Assembly (NCBI GenBank): GCA_046329515.1
Contig: JAXLUM010000001.1
Coordinates: forward strand, 1,426,001 to 1,490,000
Direction of reading: 5' to 3'
From: Bog-950 sp046329515
Lineage (GTDB): Bacteria; Bacteroidota; Bacteroidia; Chitinophagales; LD1
Length of the DNA: 64,000 nt
Shown here: piece by piece, positions 24,843-33,082 of the stretch
How the letters are laid out: each line of letters starts with the position of its first letter
Position numbering within the stretch: the stretch's first letter is position 1
Program-made: the position numbers and the translations under genes
Notes under the pieces: generated by a model
Told to the model about the DNA's origin: nothing
What the model saw: the letters and a program-made list of their open reading frames with translations, nothing else
Database searches by the model: none

Positions 24843-26990
24843 TTATTTTAATTCAGAAGTTTGTCCTTCAGCTGGTTGGCTGTAAACATCTTTGCCAAGA
24901 CGCTGCAGGTAAGCAATCAACGCTATTATCTCCTTCTTCTCTGAAGTCTGAATCTTATCTTCTTTCAGACTGGCCTGAATTTGCAGTGCTTGTTTTTCCA
25001 GGTCCTCGTTGGCTATTTTGTCGTAGCCGGCAGGATATGGAACACCAAGTGTTTGCATTGCACGGATTTTAGCTTCTGTAGTGCTTATATCCAGGTCGCG
25101 GTCCAACAGGTGTGGGTAAGGAGGCATAATAGAACCCGGGCTCATTTGACGAGGGTCTTCCATGTGGTTATAGTGCCATGAGTCGCGCTTTTTAGCGTTG
25201 CCTACACCTTCACGGGCCAAATCCGGTCCTGTTCTTTTTGAACCCCACTGGAATGGGTGGTCATAAACAAATTCGCCGGCTTTTGAGTATTCACCATAGC
25301 GCGCTACTTCTGAGCGGAACGGACGAACCATTTGGCTGTGACATACATAACAACCTTCTCTTACATAAATATCGCGGCCTTGTAACTCAAGCGGTGTGTA
25401 AGGCTTAACACTTGAAATGGTTGGTATGTTTGATTTAATTAAGAAGGTTGGTATAAATTCAATGATACCACCTATTGCTACCATAACAAAAGCTACAATC
25501 AGCATTTGCACAGGTCTTCTTTCAATCCAGCGGTGCCAGTGTTCGCCACTGTGTGAGTGGTATTCACCACTAAGTGCAGGTGCCTCAGCTTCTTCTTCAG
25601 CAAGGAATGAACCCTGTGCTGCAGTTTTAACCAGGTTGTAAACACCAACGCAGGCAGCTATTAAATACAAAGCTCCACCAAAGGCGCGCATGTAATACAT
25701 CGGCATTACGTTAGTAAGTGTATCAAGGAAGTTAGGGTATAACAGGTTGCCTTCAGGTGTAAATTGTTTAAGCATTAAGGCCTGGGTAAAGCCGGCTATA
25801 TACATTGGTATAGCATAGAAAAGAATACCCAGTGTGCCTAACCAGAAGTGAATGTTAGCCAGTTTACGGCTGTAAAGTTCGGTGCGGAACATTTTCGGGA
25901 TTATCCAGAACAGGATACCAAAAGTTAAGAAACCGTTCCATCCAAGGGCGCCAACGTGCACGTGTGCAATGGTCCAGTCAGTAAAGTGTGATATGGCGTT
26001 AACTGACTTAACTGAAAGCATGGGGCCTTCAAAAGTTGACATACCGTACGCAGTAACTGCTACCACATAGAATTTTAAAACAACGTCATCGCGCACTTTA
26101 TCCCATGCGCCACGCAGTGTCAATAAACCGTTAATCATACCACCCCAGCTTGGCATAATCAGCATTACGCTGAATACTGTTCCTAATGATTGGGCCCAGT
26201 CTGGTAAGGCAGTGTATAATAAGTGGTGAGGGCCTGCCCATATATATAAGAATATAAGCGCCCAGAAGTGGATGATAGAAAGACGGTAAGAGTAAACAGG
26301 ACGACCGGCCGCTTTAGGCAGGAAGTAATACATAAGGCCCAGGTAAGGGGTGGTAAGGAAGAATGCCACAGCGTTGTGACCGTACCACCACTGTACCAAG
26401 GCATCCTGTACCCCGGCGTAGAGTGAATAGCTTTTGAAAAGTGATATTGGTAATTCAAATGAGTTTACAATGTGCAGCATGGCAACGGTAATCCACGTGG
26501 CTATAAAGAACCATATGGCCACATAAAGGTGTCTTTCGCGGCGGGTTAAAATGGTTCCGAACATGTTTATGCCGAATACTACCCAAACCAAAGTAATAAG
26601 TATGTCAATAGGCCATTCTAACTCGGCATACTCTTTACCTGTTGTAATACCCATAACCAGTGTTAGGGCGGCACAAACAATTATAAACTGCCACATCCAA
26701 AAGTGGATATTGCTGAGTACTTTGCTCCACATTGGTGTTTTACACAAACGTGGTAAGGCGTAATAAATACCCATGAAAATACCGTTACCCACAAACGCAA
26801 AAATCACCGCGTTGGTGTGCAATGGGCGAAGTCGGCCAAAGGCCAGGTATTCCATAAGGTTTAATTGGGGAAAAATGAGCTGCAGTGCGATAATTAACCC
26901 AACCAGCATGCCTACCAATCCCCAAATGAAGGAGGCGAAGCCGAAGTTTCTCACAATTCGGTTATCGTACTTAAATTTCTCTACTTCCAT
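24843..26990 (-). CDS. ccoNO: fused CcoN-CcoO cbb3 cytochrome oxidase subunits I and II
   Basis: A 715-aa fusion of the catalytic haem-copper subunit CcoN (about residues 1-470, twelve or more helices) with the mono-haem cytochrome CcoO (about 490-715). CcoN shows haem/copper His ligands in RPLHTNAVIFAF, YGHNAVAFF, GPHHLLY and the IAHVHVGALGWNG segment. CcoO begins with an anchor helix (RRPVQMLIVAFVMVAIGG) and has the haem motif GCYVCHSQMVRPF. The fused arrangement is known in Bacteroidetes. The enzyme reduces oxygen at low concentration. The start lies three bases after the ccoS stop, so the two are translated from one mRNA. Confidence 0.95.
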   Translation of the reverse strand: MEVEKFKYDNRIVRNFGFASFIWGLVGMLVGLIIALQLIFPQLNLMEYLAFGRLRPLHTNAVIFAFVGNGIFMGIYYALPRLCKTPMWSKVLSNIHFWMWQFIIVCAALTLVMGITTGKEYAELEWPIDILITLVWVVFGINMFGTILTRRERHLYVAIWFFIATWITVAMLHIVNSFELPISLFKSYSLYAGVQDALVQWWYGHNAVAFFLTTPYLGLMYYFLPKAAGRPVYSYRLSIIHFWALIFLYIWAGPHHLLYTALPDWAQSLGTVFSVMLIMPSWGGMINGLLTLRGAWDKVRDDVVLKFYVVAVTAYGMSTFEGPMLSVKSVNAISHFTDWTIAHVHVGALGWNGFLTFGILFWIIPKMFRTELYSRKLANIHFWLGTLGILFYAIPMYIAGFTQALMLKQFTPEGNLLYPNFLDTLTNVMPMYYMRAFGGALYLIAACVGVYNLVKTAAQGSFLAEEEAEAPALSGEYHSHSGEHWHRWIERRPVQMLIVAFVMVAIGGIIEFIPTFLIKSNIPTISSVKPYTPLELQGRDIYVREGCYVCHSQMVRPFRSEVARYGEYSKAGEFVYDHPFQWGSKRTGPDLAREGVGNAKKRDSWHYNHMEDPRQMSPGSIMPPYPHLLDRDLDISTTEAKIRAMQTLGVPYPAGYDKIANEDLEKQALQIQASLKEDKIQTSEKKEIIALIAYLQRLGKDVYSQPAEGQTSELK

Positions 26991-26993
26991 ACT

Positions 26994-27164
26994 CTACTTT
27001 TTAGTTTTAGCGGGTGAAGACTTTAAATCATTTTCGAATAATATCCGCACTGAGGGGGTATAGTCATCATCAAACTGGCCACTCTTTACACTTTGCAGAA
27101 AGGCAATAAGAAACCCCGCTGCTAGTAAAAGACTGGCTCCGATTAGTATAAACAACACACTCAT
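26994..27164 (-). CDS. ccoS: CcoS, cbb3 oxidase maturation protein (56 aa)
   Basis: A small gene encoding MSVLFILIGASLLLAAGF... with one membrane helix (about 3-24) and then the CcoS hallmark QSVKSGQFDDDYTP (24-37) and a polar tail ending SSPAKTKK. CcoS is needed for insertion of the redox cofactors into cbb3 oxidase. It is the first gene of the ccoS-NO-Q-P-G-H run. Its promoter region contains an Fnr-like palindrome at 27237-27250, inside the end of ccoI. Confidence 0.93.
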   Translation of the reverse strand: MSVLFILIGASLLLAAGFLIAFLQSVKSGQFDDDYTPSVRILFENDLKSSPAKTKK

Positions 27165-27205
27165 TACTTATATTTTCAACGTCAAAAGTAGAGGGGCGTT
27201 AGTAT

Positions 27206-27250
27206 GAAGACTATGACCTTTATAGGTATGTAGTACTGATTAATATCAGT
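27206..27250 (-). promoter_or_regulatory. Fnr/Crp-like site and promoter of the cco operon
   Basis: CTGAT-TAAT-ATCAG (27237-27250) has the full Fnr core TGAY-N4-RTCA and overlaps the ccoI stop codon. On the minus strand a weak -7 box TAGTCTTC occupies 27213-27206. The distance from the centre of the palindrome to the end of the -7 box is 37.5 bases. This fits a class II activator-dependent promoter with a start point near 27202, about 38 bases before the ccoS ATG. Confidence 0.6.
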
Positions 27251-29669
27251 TGAACCCTCTGCGCCTGGCGGCTAATGATGAGGATAATGTGGTAAAGCTT
27301 ATTATAGTTACTGAACTAAGCGGCATAATAATGGCTGCTACTATGGGGCTCATGGTGCCCTGCACGGCAAGATAAATGCCCACCAGGTTATAAAGCAACG
27401 AAATGCCGAAGCTGGCTATAATGATTTTCACCCCGTCTTTGGCATAGTTCATCATGTTATCCATGCGCTCAAATTCCGAAGCCTCAATAATGCCATCGCA
27501 GGCAGGGGAGAAGTTATTTACATTATCAGAAATGGCAATGCCCACATTTGCCTGCTTCAGTGCCCCTGCATCGTTAAGGCCATCGCCCACCATCATAACC
27601 TGTTCGTGGTTTTGTTCCACCAGCTCTTTCACAAAAAGAAGCTTATCTGCCGGCTGTTGATGAAATATCAGGTTGTTTGCAGGTATATATTGCCCCAGAA
27701 AGTTCTTTTCTGCATCATTATCGCCGCTTACTACATAAAGTTTAAAACGGTTTTTAAGGGCGTTCATCAAATCGCCAAAACCTTTGCGGTATTCATTCTT
27801 TATAAGGAAAAAGCCCTTGATGTTGCCATTAATGCCAATGTATATTTTAGAAGCATGACGAAAGTCAGATATAGGAGAGGCGCTGGTATTATTATCGCCG
27901 TGCAGGTATTTTTTAGAGCCAATACGAACACAGTTTTCATCTACCCAGCCCTCAATGCCTTTTCCTTCTATTTCTTTAAAATCGGTGGTTTCAATAAGTT
28001 TCACATCCTTTAGCAGGTCGTACACTTTGCGGCTAAGCGGGTGCGAGGAATGGTAAGTAAGTGATTTAACCAATTGTAACTCGTAGCTGCTTAAGGCCTC
28101 CCCATGAAAATCAATACTGGCTGTTTTGGTATTGGTAAGGGTACCTGTTTTATCAAAAACTATGGAGTTGATGCGCGCCATTTTTTCAATAACCAGGGCG
28201 TTCTTCAGGTATATTTTATTTCTGCTTAAACGGCGTAAAACGTTGCCTAAAGTAAATGGAGAGGAGAGAGCAAGCGCACAAGGGCAGGTAATAATAAGTA
28301 CCGAGGTAAAAGCATTTAATGCTTTATGTAAATCTTTGTTCCACCAAAACAACATTGCCCCGGCAGCTATAGCTATAACAATTGGTGTAAACCATTTGCT
28401 TACACGGGTTGCCATTGATGTTATTTGCCGGTCTTCATTTTCTTTACTAAAGGCAGCATCATTCCATAGCTGGGTTAAGTAACTGTGCGAAACCTCTTTG
28501 GTTACTTCCACCTCAATAGCTGCACCAATATGTTTACCGCCGGCATAAATAACATCACCGCTTGTTTTACTTAAAGGGGTTGCTTCGCCGGTAACAAAGC
28601 TATAATCAATGTTGCCTTTGCCTTTAATTAAAATTGAATCGGCCGGCACCAATTCCTGGTTGCGCAATAAAAGCCTGTCGCCAACCCTTACTTTAGTAAG
28701 CGGTATGGATGTTTCCACGCCATTATTAACTGTAGTTACCGCAATTGGGAAATAAGATTTGTAATCGCGCTCGAATGAAAGGGCATCGTAGGTTTTATTT
28801 TGAAACAAGCGGCCTATAAGCATTAATAGTATAAGGCTGGCAAGCGTATCAAAATAGCCTCCACCGCTTTGGCTGAAAATTTCGTAGGTGCTGCGCACAA
28901 ACATGGCTATTATACCCAAAACAATGGGTATGTCCATATTCAGCGTTTTTTGTTTTAATGCATTCCATGCCGAAGAAAAAAACTCAGATGCGCAATAGAA
29001 CATTACGGGTAATGCCAATGCAAAATTCAGGTAGCCGAAAAATTTTCGGAAAGGCGATTCCGTTAATGCGTTTATACCCAGGTATTCAGGAAAGCTAAGC
29101 AGCATTATGTTGCCGAAAGCAAAAAAGGCTATGCCTATTTTAAGATAATAGCGGCGTATATGGTTTTTCTTCTCCTTTCGTTCTAAGTCGTTAAGGTTAA
29201 TGTTTGGTTCATACCCTAATGAGGCCAGCACTTCAACTACCTGCCGTAAACTAAGCACTGAGTTATCAAAAGTAATGTGCACTTCACGCTTCATGAAGTT
29301 TACATTGCTGCGGCTTATACCTTCTTTAAGCCTGTACAGGTTTTCCAACAGGTATATGCACGAGCTGCAATGTATTTGCGGCATATAAAAAGTAACGGTG
29401 CTTACTTTACCATCGTTAAACTGAATAAGTTTGGCCTTTACCTGTTCATCATCAAGGTATGCAAAGCGGGTTTTGTAAACTTCCTGATTTAAGGATTTAC
29501 CCGGTGCATTGTTAAGGTCGTAGTAATTACACAGGTTATTTTCACTTAATACTTCGTACACTGTTTTGCAACCCTGGCAACAAAAGTTCTTGTCGTCAAA
29601 GTGTATTTCTTCCTTGCAGTCCTCACCGCAGTGGTAGCAATGTTGTACTTGTGGGGCGGCCTTTGTCAA
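27246..29669 (-). CDS. ccoI: CcoI, copper-type P1B-ATPase for cbb3 oxidase (TTG start)
   Basis: An 807-aa heavy-metal-translocating P-type ATPase that supplies copper to the cbb3 oxidase. The N-terminus has the CcoI-type cysteine cluster HCYHCGEDC and FCCQGCKTVYEVL (C11, C14, C30, C31, C34). A heavy-metal-associated domain follows with CSSC (C101, C104). The core shows eight helices, TGEATPLSK, the transport motif CPCAL, the phosphorylated DKTGTLT and VGDGLNDAGAL. There is no ATG near the start; an in-frame stop lies just upstream, so TTG at 29669 is the best start. It lies upstream of, and in the same direction as, the ccoS operon, with its own Fnr-like site. Confidence 0.93.
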   Translation of the reverse strand: MTKAAPQVQHCYHCGEDCKEEIHFDDKNFCCQGCKTVYEVLSENNLCNYYDLNNAPGKSLNQEVYKTRFAYLDDEQVKAKLIQFNDGKVSTVTFYMPQIHCSSCIYLLENLYRLKEGISRSNVNFMKREVHITFDNSVLSLRQVVEVLASLGYEPNINLNDLERKEKKNHIRRYYLKIGIAFFAFGNIMLLSFPEYLGINALTESPFRKFFGYLNFALALPVMFYCASEFFSSAWNALKQKTLNMDIPIVLGIIAMFVRSTYEIFSQSGGGYFDTLASLILLMLIGRLFQNKTYDALSFERDYKSYFPIAVTTVNNGVETSIPLTKVRVGDRLLLRNQELVPADSILIKGKGNIDYSFVTGEATPLSKTSGDVIYAGGKHIGAAIEVEVTKEVSHSYLTQLWNDAAFSKENEDRQITSMATRVSKWFTPIVIAIAAGAMLFWWNKDLHKALNAFTSVLIITCPCALALSSPFTLGNVLRRLSRNKIYLKNALVIEKMARINSIVFDKTGTLTNTKTASIDFHGEALSSYELQLVKSLTYHSSHPLSRKVYDLLKDVKLIETTDFKEIEGKGIEGWVDENCVRIGSKKYLHGDNNTSASPISDFRHASKIYIGINGNIKGFFLIKNEYRKGFGDLMNALKNRFKLYVVSGDNDAEKNFLGQYIPANNLIFHQQPADKLLFVKELVEQNHEQVMMVGDGLNDAGALKQANVGIAISDNVNNFSPACDGIIEASEFERMDNMMNYAKDGVKIIIASFGISLLYNLVGIYLAVQGTMSPIVAAIIMPLSSVTIISFTTLSSSLAARRRGFN

Positions 29670-29690
29670 TGTAATCGCTGTATTTTTTTA

Positions 29691-29735
29691 CAAATAACGG
29701 CTTGTGTATGACAAAGGGTTCATGATAAAAGTCAG
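29691..29735 (-). promoter_or_regulatory. Fnr/Crp-like site and promoter of ccoI
   Basis: ATGAT-AAAA-GTCAG (29722-29735) has the full TGAY-N4-RTCA core. On the minus strand GTTATTTG (29698-29691) carries the TTTG of a -7 box, with its end 37.5 bases from the palindrome centre. This is the same spacing as at the ccoS promoter. The palindrome also overlaps the first possible ATG of the divergent kinase gene. Confidence 0.55.
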
Positions 29736-31233
29736 CATTTTGGCTGATTTCGCTCAAAGCGTAAAAACCTTAATACATGTGTGGCGTATAGCCAAGAAAT
29801 GTGAATTTGACCTTATGCATACCCAGCTTACCCACGCCAACCAACAAGTAAATCTTGCTTCAAAGCAACGCCTTATTTCAGGGCGCACAATTAAAACGCT
29901 TTGGCAAATGTTTGTAAACACAGGTATTGATGATACTGTGCTTGCTGATGAAGTTCGTTACGTTCATTTTACAAACATAATAGCCCTGCTTACCATGGTT
30001 GCGGCTGCCAGCTTTATTCCTTTTTCGGTTTACCACGCCCAGGGTATGCTTGCGTTAAAACAGGTAATGGACGTTGCCTGCATAGGTATTGTAGTGTGGC
30101 TTAACTATAAGCGCCACTATTTGTTGGCCCGTTACGCGTACATATTCTTAGTGAATATAGTTTTACTGGTAAACGCTTTGGTTTTAGGGCATGCCACCGG
30201 TATACACGAGTTCTTTTACATCAGTTACATGGTTCCATTCCTCTTATTCAGGGTAAAAGATTATATGAAAATAATCCTTGGCCTGGTTATCGTTTTATCC
30301 TTTTTCGACATTTATTACAACCTGTATCCTGCCTTTGCTGCCTACAATCTACCTGCTGATTTGCAGCATTCGTTGGCGGTAGGTAATGCCGCAGTACGGT
30401 TTGGTTTATTCGGCATTGCTATATATCTGTTGGCGTATTACAACTATACGGTTGAGGTTGAATTGGAAAAGACTAACAGGGAGCTAACCGAGCATAGCAT
30501 GGAACTGGAACAGAGCAATGCCGACCTTGAGCAGTTTGCTTACATCATTTCGCACGACCTTAAAACACCGGTACGAAACATAAGCAGCTTTCTGGATTTG
30601 CTGGCCCAGCGCTATGCAGATAAAATAGACCAAAGCGGAATGGATTACATCAACTTTAGCCGCAGCGGGGCTGTGCGTCTTTCAAAACAAATTGATAGCC
30701 TGTTGGTGTATTCAAGAATAGGTAAAAACCTGCCGCCGGTTAGCCAGGTAAATGTTGCCGATGTGGTCAAAGGTCTGCAGTTAGAAATGCAGGATAGAAT
30801 TAAGACTACAAACGCTGTAATCAGCATTAGCAAGCCATTGCCTACGGTAAACTATGTGCATGCAGGTTTGCTTATGCAATTGTTCAGGCAGTTACTGGAT
30901 AACGCCCTTAAGTTTAATAAGGCCGAAATACCGAGCATAAAAATTGATTGGTGTGAAGACGATAGCAAGTATAGCTTCTCGGTTGAGGATAATGGTATTG
31001 GTATCGATAATCAATACAGCGCTAAGCTTTTCAATATCTTCAGGCGGTTACATGCTGAAGGTGAATATGAAGGTTCAGGAACAGGGTTAGCTATTTGTAA
31101 AAAGATACTGAACATTTATAAAGGAACCATTTGGTACGATGGGACACCCGGCAAAGGAACAACCTTCTATTTTACTATACCGAAAACTGATCCGTTCATT
31201 CAACCTGCACAGTTGCTTACAAAGGCTGCATAA
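29722..31233 (+). CDS. membrane sensor histidine kinase
   Basis: A 503-aa kinase with about six hydrophobic segments between residues 80 and 245, a short coiled coil (ELEKTNRELTEHSMELEQSNADLEQ), then the kinase core. The phosphoacceptor His is about residue 278 in AYIISHDLKTPVRN. The ATPase domain has LLDNALKFNK, DNGIGID and GSGTGLAICKK. No response regulator is adjacent. The start is uncertain: GTG 29704, ATG 29722 and ATG 29815 (MHTQLTHAN) are all in frame. The Fnr-like palindrome at 29722-29735 sits on the first ATG, which favours the later start. The N-terminal membrane part resembles the 7TM-type sensors, but no ligand is known. Confidence 0.85.
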   Translation: MIKVSILADFAQSVKTLIHVWRIAKKCEFDLMHTQLTHANQQVNLASKQRLISGRTIKTLWQMFVNTGIDDTVLADEVRYVHFTNIIALLTMVAAASFIPFSVYHAQGMLALKQVMDVACIGIVVWLNYKRHYLLARYAYIFLVNIVLLVNALVLGHATGIHEFFYISYMVPFLLFRVKDYMKIILGLVIVLSFFDIYYNLYPAFAAYNLPADLQHSLAVGNAAVRFGLFGIAIYLLAYYNYTVEVELEKTNRELTEHSMELEQSNADLEQFAYIISHDLKTPVRNISSFLDLLAQRYADKIDQSGMDYINFSRSGAVRLSKQIDSLLVYSRIGKNLPPVSQVNVADVVKGLQLEMQDRIKTTNAVISISKPLPTVNYVHAGLLMQLFRQLLDNALKFNKAEIPSIKIDWCEDDSKYSFSVEDNGIGIDNQYSAKLFNIFRRLHAEGEYEGSGTGLAICKKILNIYKGTIWYDGTPGKGTTFYFTIPKTDPFIQPAQLLTKAA

Positions 31234-31262
31234 AAAAAAGGGCCGCCGTGAAAACGGCGGCC
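31232..31262 (-). terminator. strong rho-independent terminator of DUF2892 gene
   Basis: GGCCGCCGT (31241-31249) and ACGGCGGCC (31254-31262) form a perfect 9-base-pair stem closed by GAAA. On the minus strand it is followed by eight T (31239-31232), a textbook terminator. On the plus strand there is no T-run, but the hairpin lies 7 bases after the kinase stop and may still limit decay. Confidence 0.9.
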
Positions 31263-31263
31263 T

Positions 31264-31322
31264 ACTCTGCGCGCTAATTGGACTATTAGGACTCAGCGAT
31301 TATATGGTAAGACGCGCAGAGT
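31264..31322 (-). ncRNA. structured 3' UTR element, possible small RNA
   Basis: ACTCTGCGCG (31264-31273) and CGCGCAGAGT (31313-31322) are perfect 10-base inverted repeats. Inside, CTAAT-TGGACT-ATTAG (31274-31289) forms a second hairpin directly stacked on the outer stem. The element lies between the DUF2892 stop (31330) and its terminator (31262-31232), so the minus transcript would end with a folded RNA of about 90 bases. This matches the layout of 3' UTR-derived small RNAs, but no known family is recognised. Confidence 0.4.
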
Positions 31323-31329
31323 TGAAGTC

Positions 31330-31518
31330 TTAGGACTGTTTATTTGTTTCAAAACCAAACATGGTATAGAGGGGGCACCAAAATGCTACGGCAGTTGCAA
31401 AAAATACTATGCCGGGTAACACCCACAACCATTGTCCGGTTAAAATGGCTACTGTTAAAGAAATAATGAACAACAAAGTTCTGAATACACCGTCAAAAGC
31501 GCCAACGTTTGGTTTCAT
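31330..31518 (-). CDS. DUF2892 (YgaP-like) small membrane protein
   Basis: A 62-aa protein: NVGAFDGVFRTLLFIISLTV near the start and two membrane helices (about 12-28 and 30-50) joined by TGQWLW, ending CPLYTMFGFETNKQS. This matches DUF2892, the membrane part of YgaP-type proteins, whose role is unclear. An upstream in-frame ATG (31599) would add 27 residues unlike the family, so ATG 31518 is chosen. Two Fnr-like palindromes and a -7 box lie upstream, and a strong terminator downstream. It is thus a single-gene transcript probably induced at low oxygen. Confidence 0.8.
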   Translation of the reverse strand: MKPNVGAFDGVFRTLLFIISLTVAILTGQWLWVLPGIVFFATAVAFWCPLYTMFGFETNKQS

Positions 31519-31549
31519 GCTTCTTGTTTTAGCGTTAATAATTATAGCG

Positions 31550-31593
31550 CAAAGAACAAGCTGAGAACGTCGGCAGGTTATGACCTGCATCAC
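31550..31593 (-). promoter_or_regulatory. Fnr/Crp-like site and promoter of DUF2892 gene
   Basis: ATGAC-CTGC-ATCAC (31580-31593) has the TGAY-N4-RTCA core. On the minus strand GTTCTTTG (31557-31550) supplies the TTTG of a -7 box, whose end is 36.5 bases from the palindrome centre. An overlapping perfect palindrome GCAGGT-TATG-ACCTGC spans 31573-31588. The predicted transcript start is near 31545. Confidence 0.55.
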
Positions 31594-31601
31594 GGGCAAA
31601 T

Positions 31602-31615
31602 TTGATTGATATCAT
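31602..31615 (-). promoter_or_regulatory. second Fnr/Crp-like site upstream of DUF2892 gene
   Basis: TTGAT-TGAT-ATCAT matches the Fnr consensus TTGAT-N4-ATCAA at nine of ten positions, the best match in the window. Its centre is exactly 22 bases upstream of the promoter-proximal site, two helical turns, as in tandem activator sites. Confidence 0.55.
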
Positions 31616-31620
31616 AACTT

Positions 31621-31657
31621 AAACAAAAAACGCAGCCCCATTTAGTAGGGGCTGCGT
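31621..31657 (-). terminator. rho-independent terminator after coiled-coil gene
   Basis: ACGCAGCCCC (31630-31639) pairs perfectly with GGGGCTGCGT (31648-31657) around an 8-base loop. On the minus strand a TTTTTTGTTT tract follows. It ends the uspA/coiled-coil transcript 22 bases after the stop codon. Confidence 0.9.
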
Positions 31658-31679
31658 CTTATTATGAAGTGTTTCCGTG

Positions 31680-32057
31680 TTAAAAAACTTTGCTTAAAAA
31701 GCGGTTGAATTCAAAGCGGGTATCAGCCACCGAAGAGGTGAAACTCTTTACACGGCCTTGCAGGGTATCAGCTATTTCTGCTGATTTTTCGTTGATATGC
31801 TCGGGTTTTTGCTTGGCTAACTCCTGTAGTTCATGATTTTTTATTCCTATGTCATGTTTTAATATATCTAACTGCTCACGCAATATCACGAACTTATTTT
31901 GAAAGTGCTCCACCTGTGCTGCAACATCCTTGTCTGTACTCAGGCCTGCGGCTTCACCCAGGCGCTTGGTTAGCACAGAAATTTCTTCTTTGTAAAACTC
32001 CATTTCGCGTAGCCAATCTGTTACCTGGTGATGTAAAGTGTTAATTGATGTCTTCAT
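31680..32057 (-). CDS. hypothetical coiled-coil protein, 125 aa
   Basis: A mainly helical protein with no signal peptide or membrane segment. Heptad-like stretches run through about residues 5-85 (EMEFYKEEISVLTKRLGEA and NKFVILREQLDILKHDIG). The family is not recognised. It follows uspA by 48 bases and shares its terminator, so it probably belongs to the same Fnr-like-controlled stress operon. It may be a cytoplasmic scaffold or partner of the stress protein, which is only an inference. Confidence 0.7.
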   Translation of the reverse strand: MKTSINTLHHQVTDWLREMEFYKEEISVLTKRLGEAAGLSTDKDVAAQVEHFQNKFVILREQLDILKHDIGIKNHELQELAKQKPEHINEKSAEIADTLQGRVKSFTSSVADTRFEFNRFLSKVF

Positions 32058-32105
32058 TCTTACTTACTTTTTTATGCCGTATTAAACAGCGGTTATTGAA
32101 TTTAT

Positions 32106-32939
32106 TTATTGATGGGTTATAAATACAGGAACACTTAATTCTTTTATTATTCTGTTTGAAACACTTTGGTGCAACATACGGGAGATAGCATTGCGCCCAT
32201 AAGCCCCCATTACCACTACAGCGTTATTAGAATTTTTCTTGAGATAGCTTATCAATTCATCACCGCTATCGCCGTTTAAAACCACGTATTCGGCATCCTT
32301 AAAATGCGCGTGCACCAAATCTTTAAGGTTTATACCTTCCTTAAGGTGGTTGCCTGATTTTTCGTTTACACTTAAAACGGTAGTTTTTAGTTCCTCCATT
32401 TCGGGGAAAAGGTAGGCAAACTGTTTTATAGCATATACGCTTGAAGCGCCGCCATCGTAGCACAGAAAAACTTTATCGAAATAGTGATAGTGATGCGGCA
32501 CAATCAATACGGGGCAATGAGAGTCAATAAGAAGGTCCTTTAAAAAGGGGCTGGGGCTACCATCGCCCATAGTAAAGAACCCTGTGTTTTCATCTATGAT
32601 TATTATATCTGCAAAAATGCTTTCTTTCAGTAATTCCTGTAAAGGCACTCCTTTATCCAGGTGCACTTTGTGGTGTATTCCTTTTTCATCGCAGGCGCGG
32701 TGGAACAGTTTAATGTTCAAATCAATTTTATCTTTCTCTTCTTTTTGCGATGCTTCAATAGTGCTGAAATCTATAAAGGGTTGATCCCACGCATAAGCGT
32801 AGGTATAGTTTAAATAGCGCATATCCTGTATAAATACCCCCACCAATAATGAATTAGTGGCTTTGGCTATTTCCATGGCGTATTTCGATGCGCCTTCAGA
32901 ATACTTTGTGCCGTCAAAGGCTGCTAATATCTTTTTCAT
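32106..32939 (-). CDS. tandem universal stress protein (UspA family)
   Basis: A 277-aa protein of two Usp domains (about 1-148 and 150-277). The first starts KKILAAFDGTKYSEGA; the second starts VFLCYDGGASSVYAIKQ. The ATP-binding type loop is seen as GAYGRNAISRMLHQS near the end of the second domain, with Gln where Gly is usual, so nucleotide binding is uncertain. Usp proteins act in the cytoplasm during starvation, redox or oxygen stress. The promoter has a perfect -7 box and an Fnr-like palindrome at class II spacing, consistent with low-oxygen induction. Confidence 0.88.
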   Translation of the reverse strand: MKKILAAFDGTKYSEGASKYAMEIAKATNSLLVGVFIQDMRYLNYTYAYAWDQPFIDFSTIEASQKEEKDKIDLNIKLFHRACDEKGIHHKVHLDKGVPLQELLKESIFADIIIIDENTGFFTMGDGSPSPFLKDLLIDSHCPVLIVPHHYHYFDKVFLCYDGGASSVYAIKQFAYLFPEMEELKTTVLSVNEKSGNHLKEGINLKDLVHAHFKDAEYVVLNGDSGDELISYLKKNSNNAVVVMGAYGRNAISRMLHQSVSNRIIKELSVPVFITHQ

Positions 32940-33008
32940 GTCGCTGAGTTTGATGAGATAAGTTACACAGATATAACGGTGTACACAGAAAAATCATCTA
33001 CTACAGCC

Positions 33009-33052
33009 CAAAGGTAGATTGGCTATGACGCTTCAGTCATGATTAAGGTCAA
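33009..33052 (-). promoter_or_regulatory. Fnr/Crp-like site and promoter of uspA
   Basis: On the minus strand TTGAC-CTTA-ATCAT (33052-33039) matches eight of ten Fnr consensus positions and has the full core. A perfect -7 box TACCTTTG lies at 33016-33009, its end 36.5 bases from the palindrome centre. With a start point near 33005 the site centre falls near -41, the classical class II position. A second inverted repeat, ATGAC-N6-GTCAT (33025-33040), lies between and slightly overlaps. Confidence 0.65.
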
Positions 33053-33082
33053 ATTGCGTTGTGATGTTGGTCAGTTTGGCTG

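Noticed and set aside
29807..29820. TTGAC-CTTA-TGCAT resembling the uspA Fnr-like site
   Set aside because: Only the first half-site matches; the second half is not an inverted repeat of it, and it lies inside or at the start of coding sequence.
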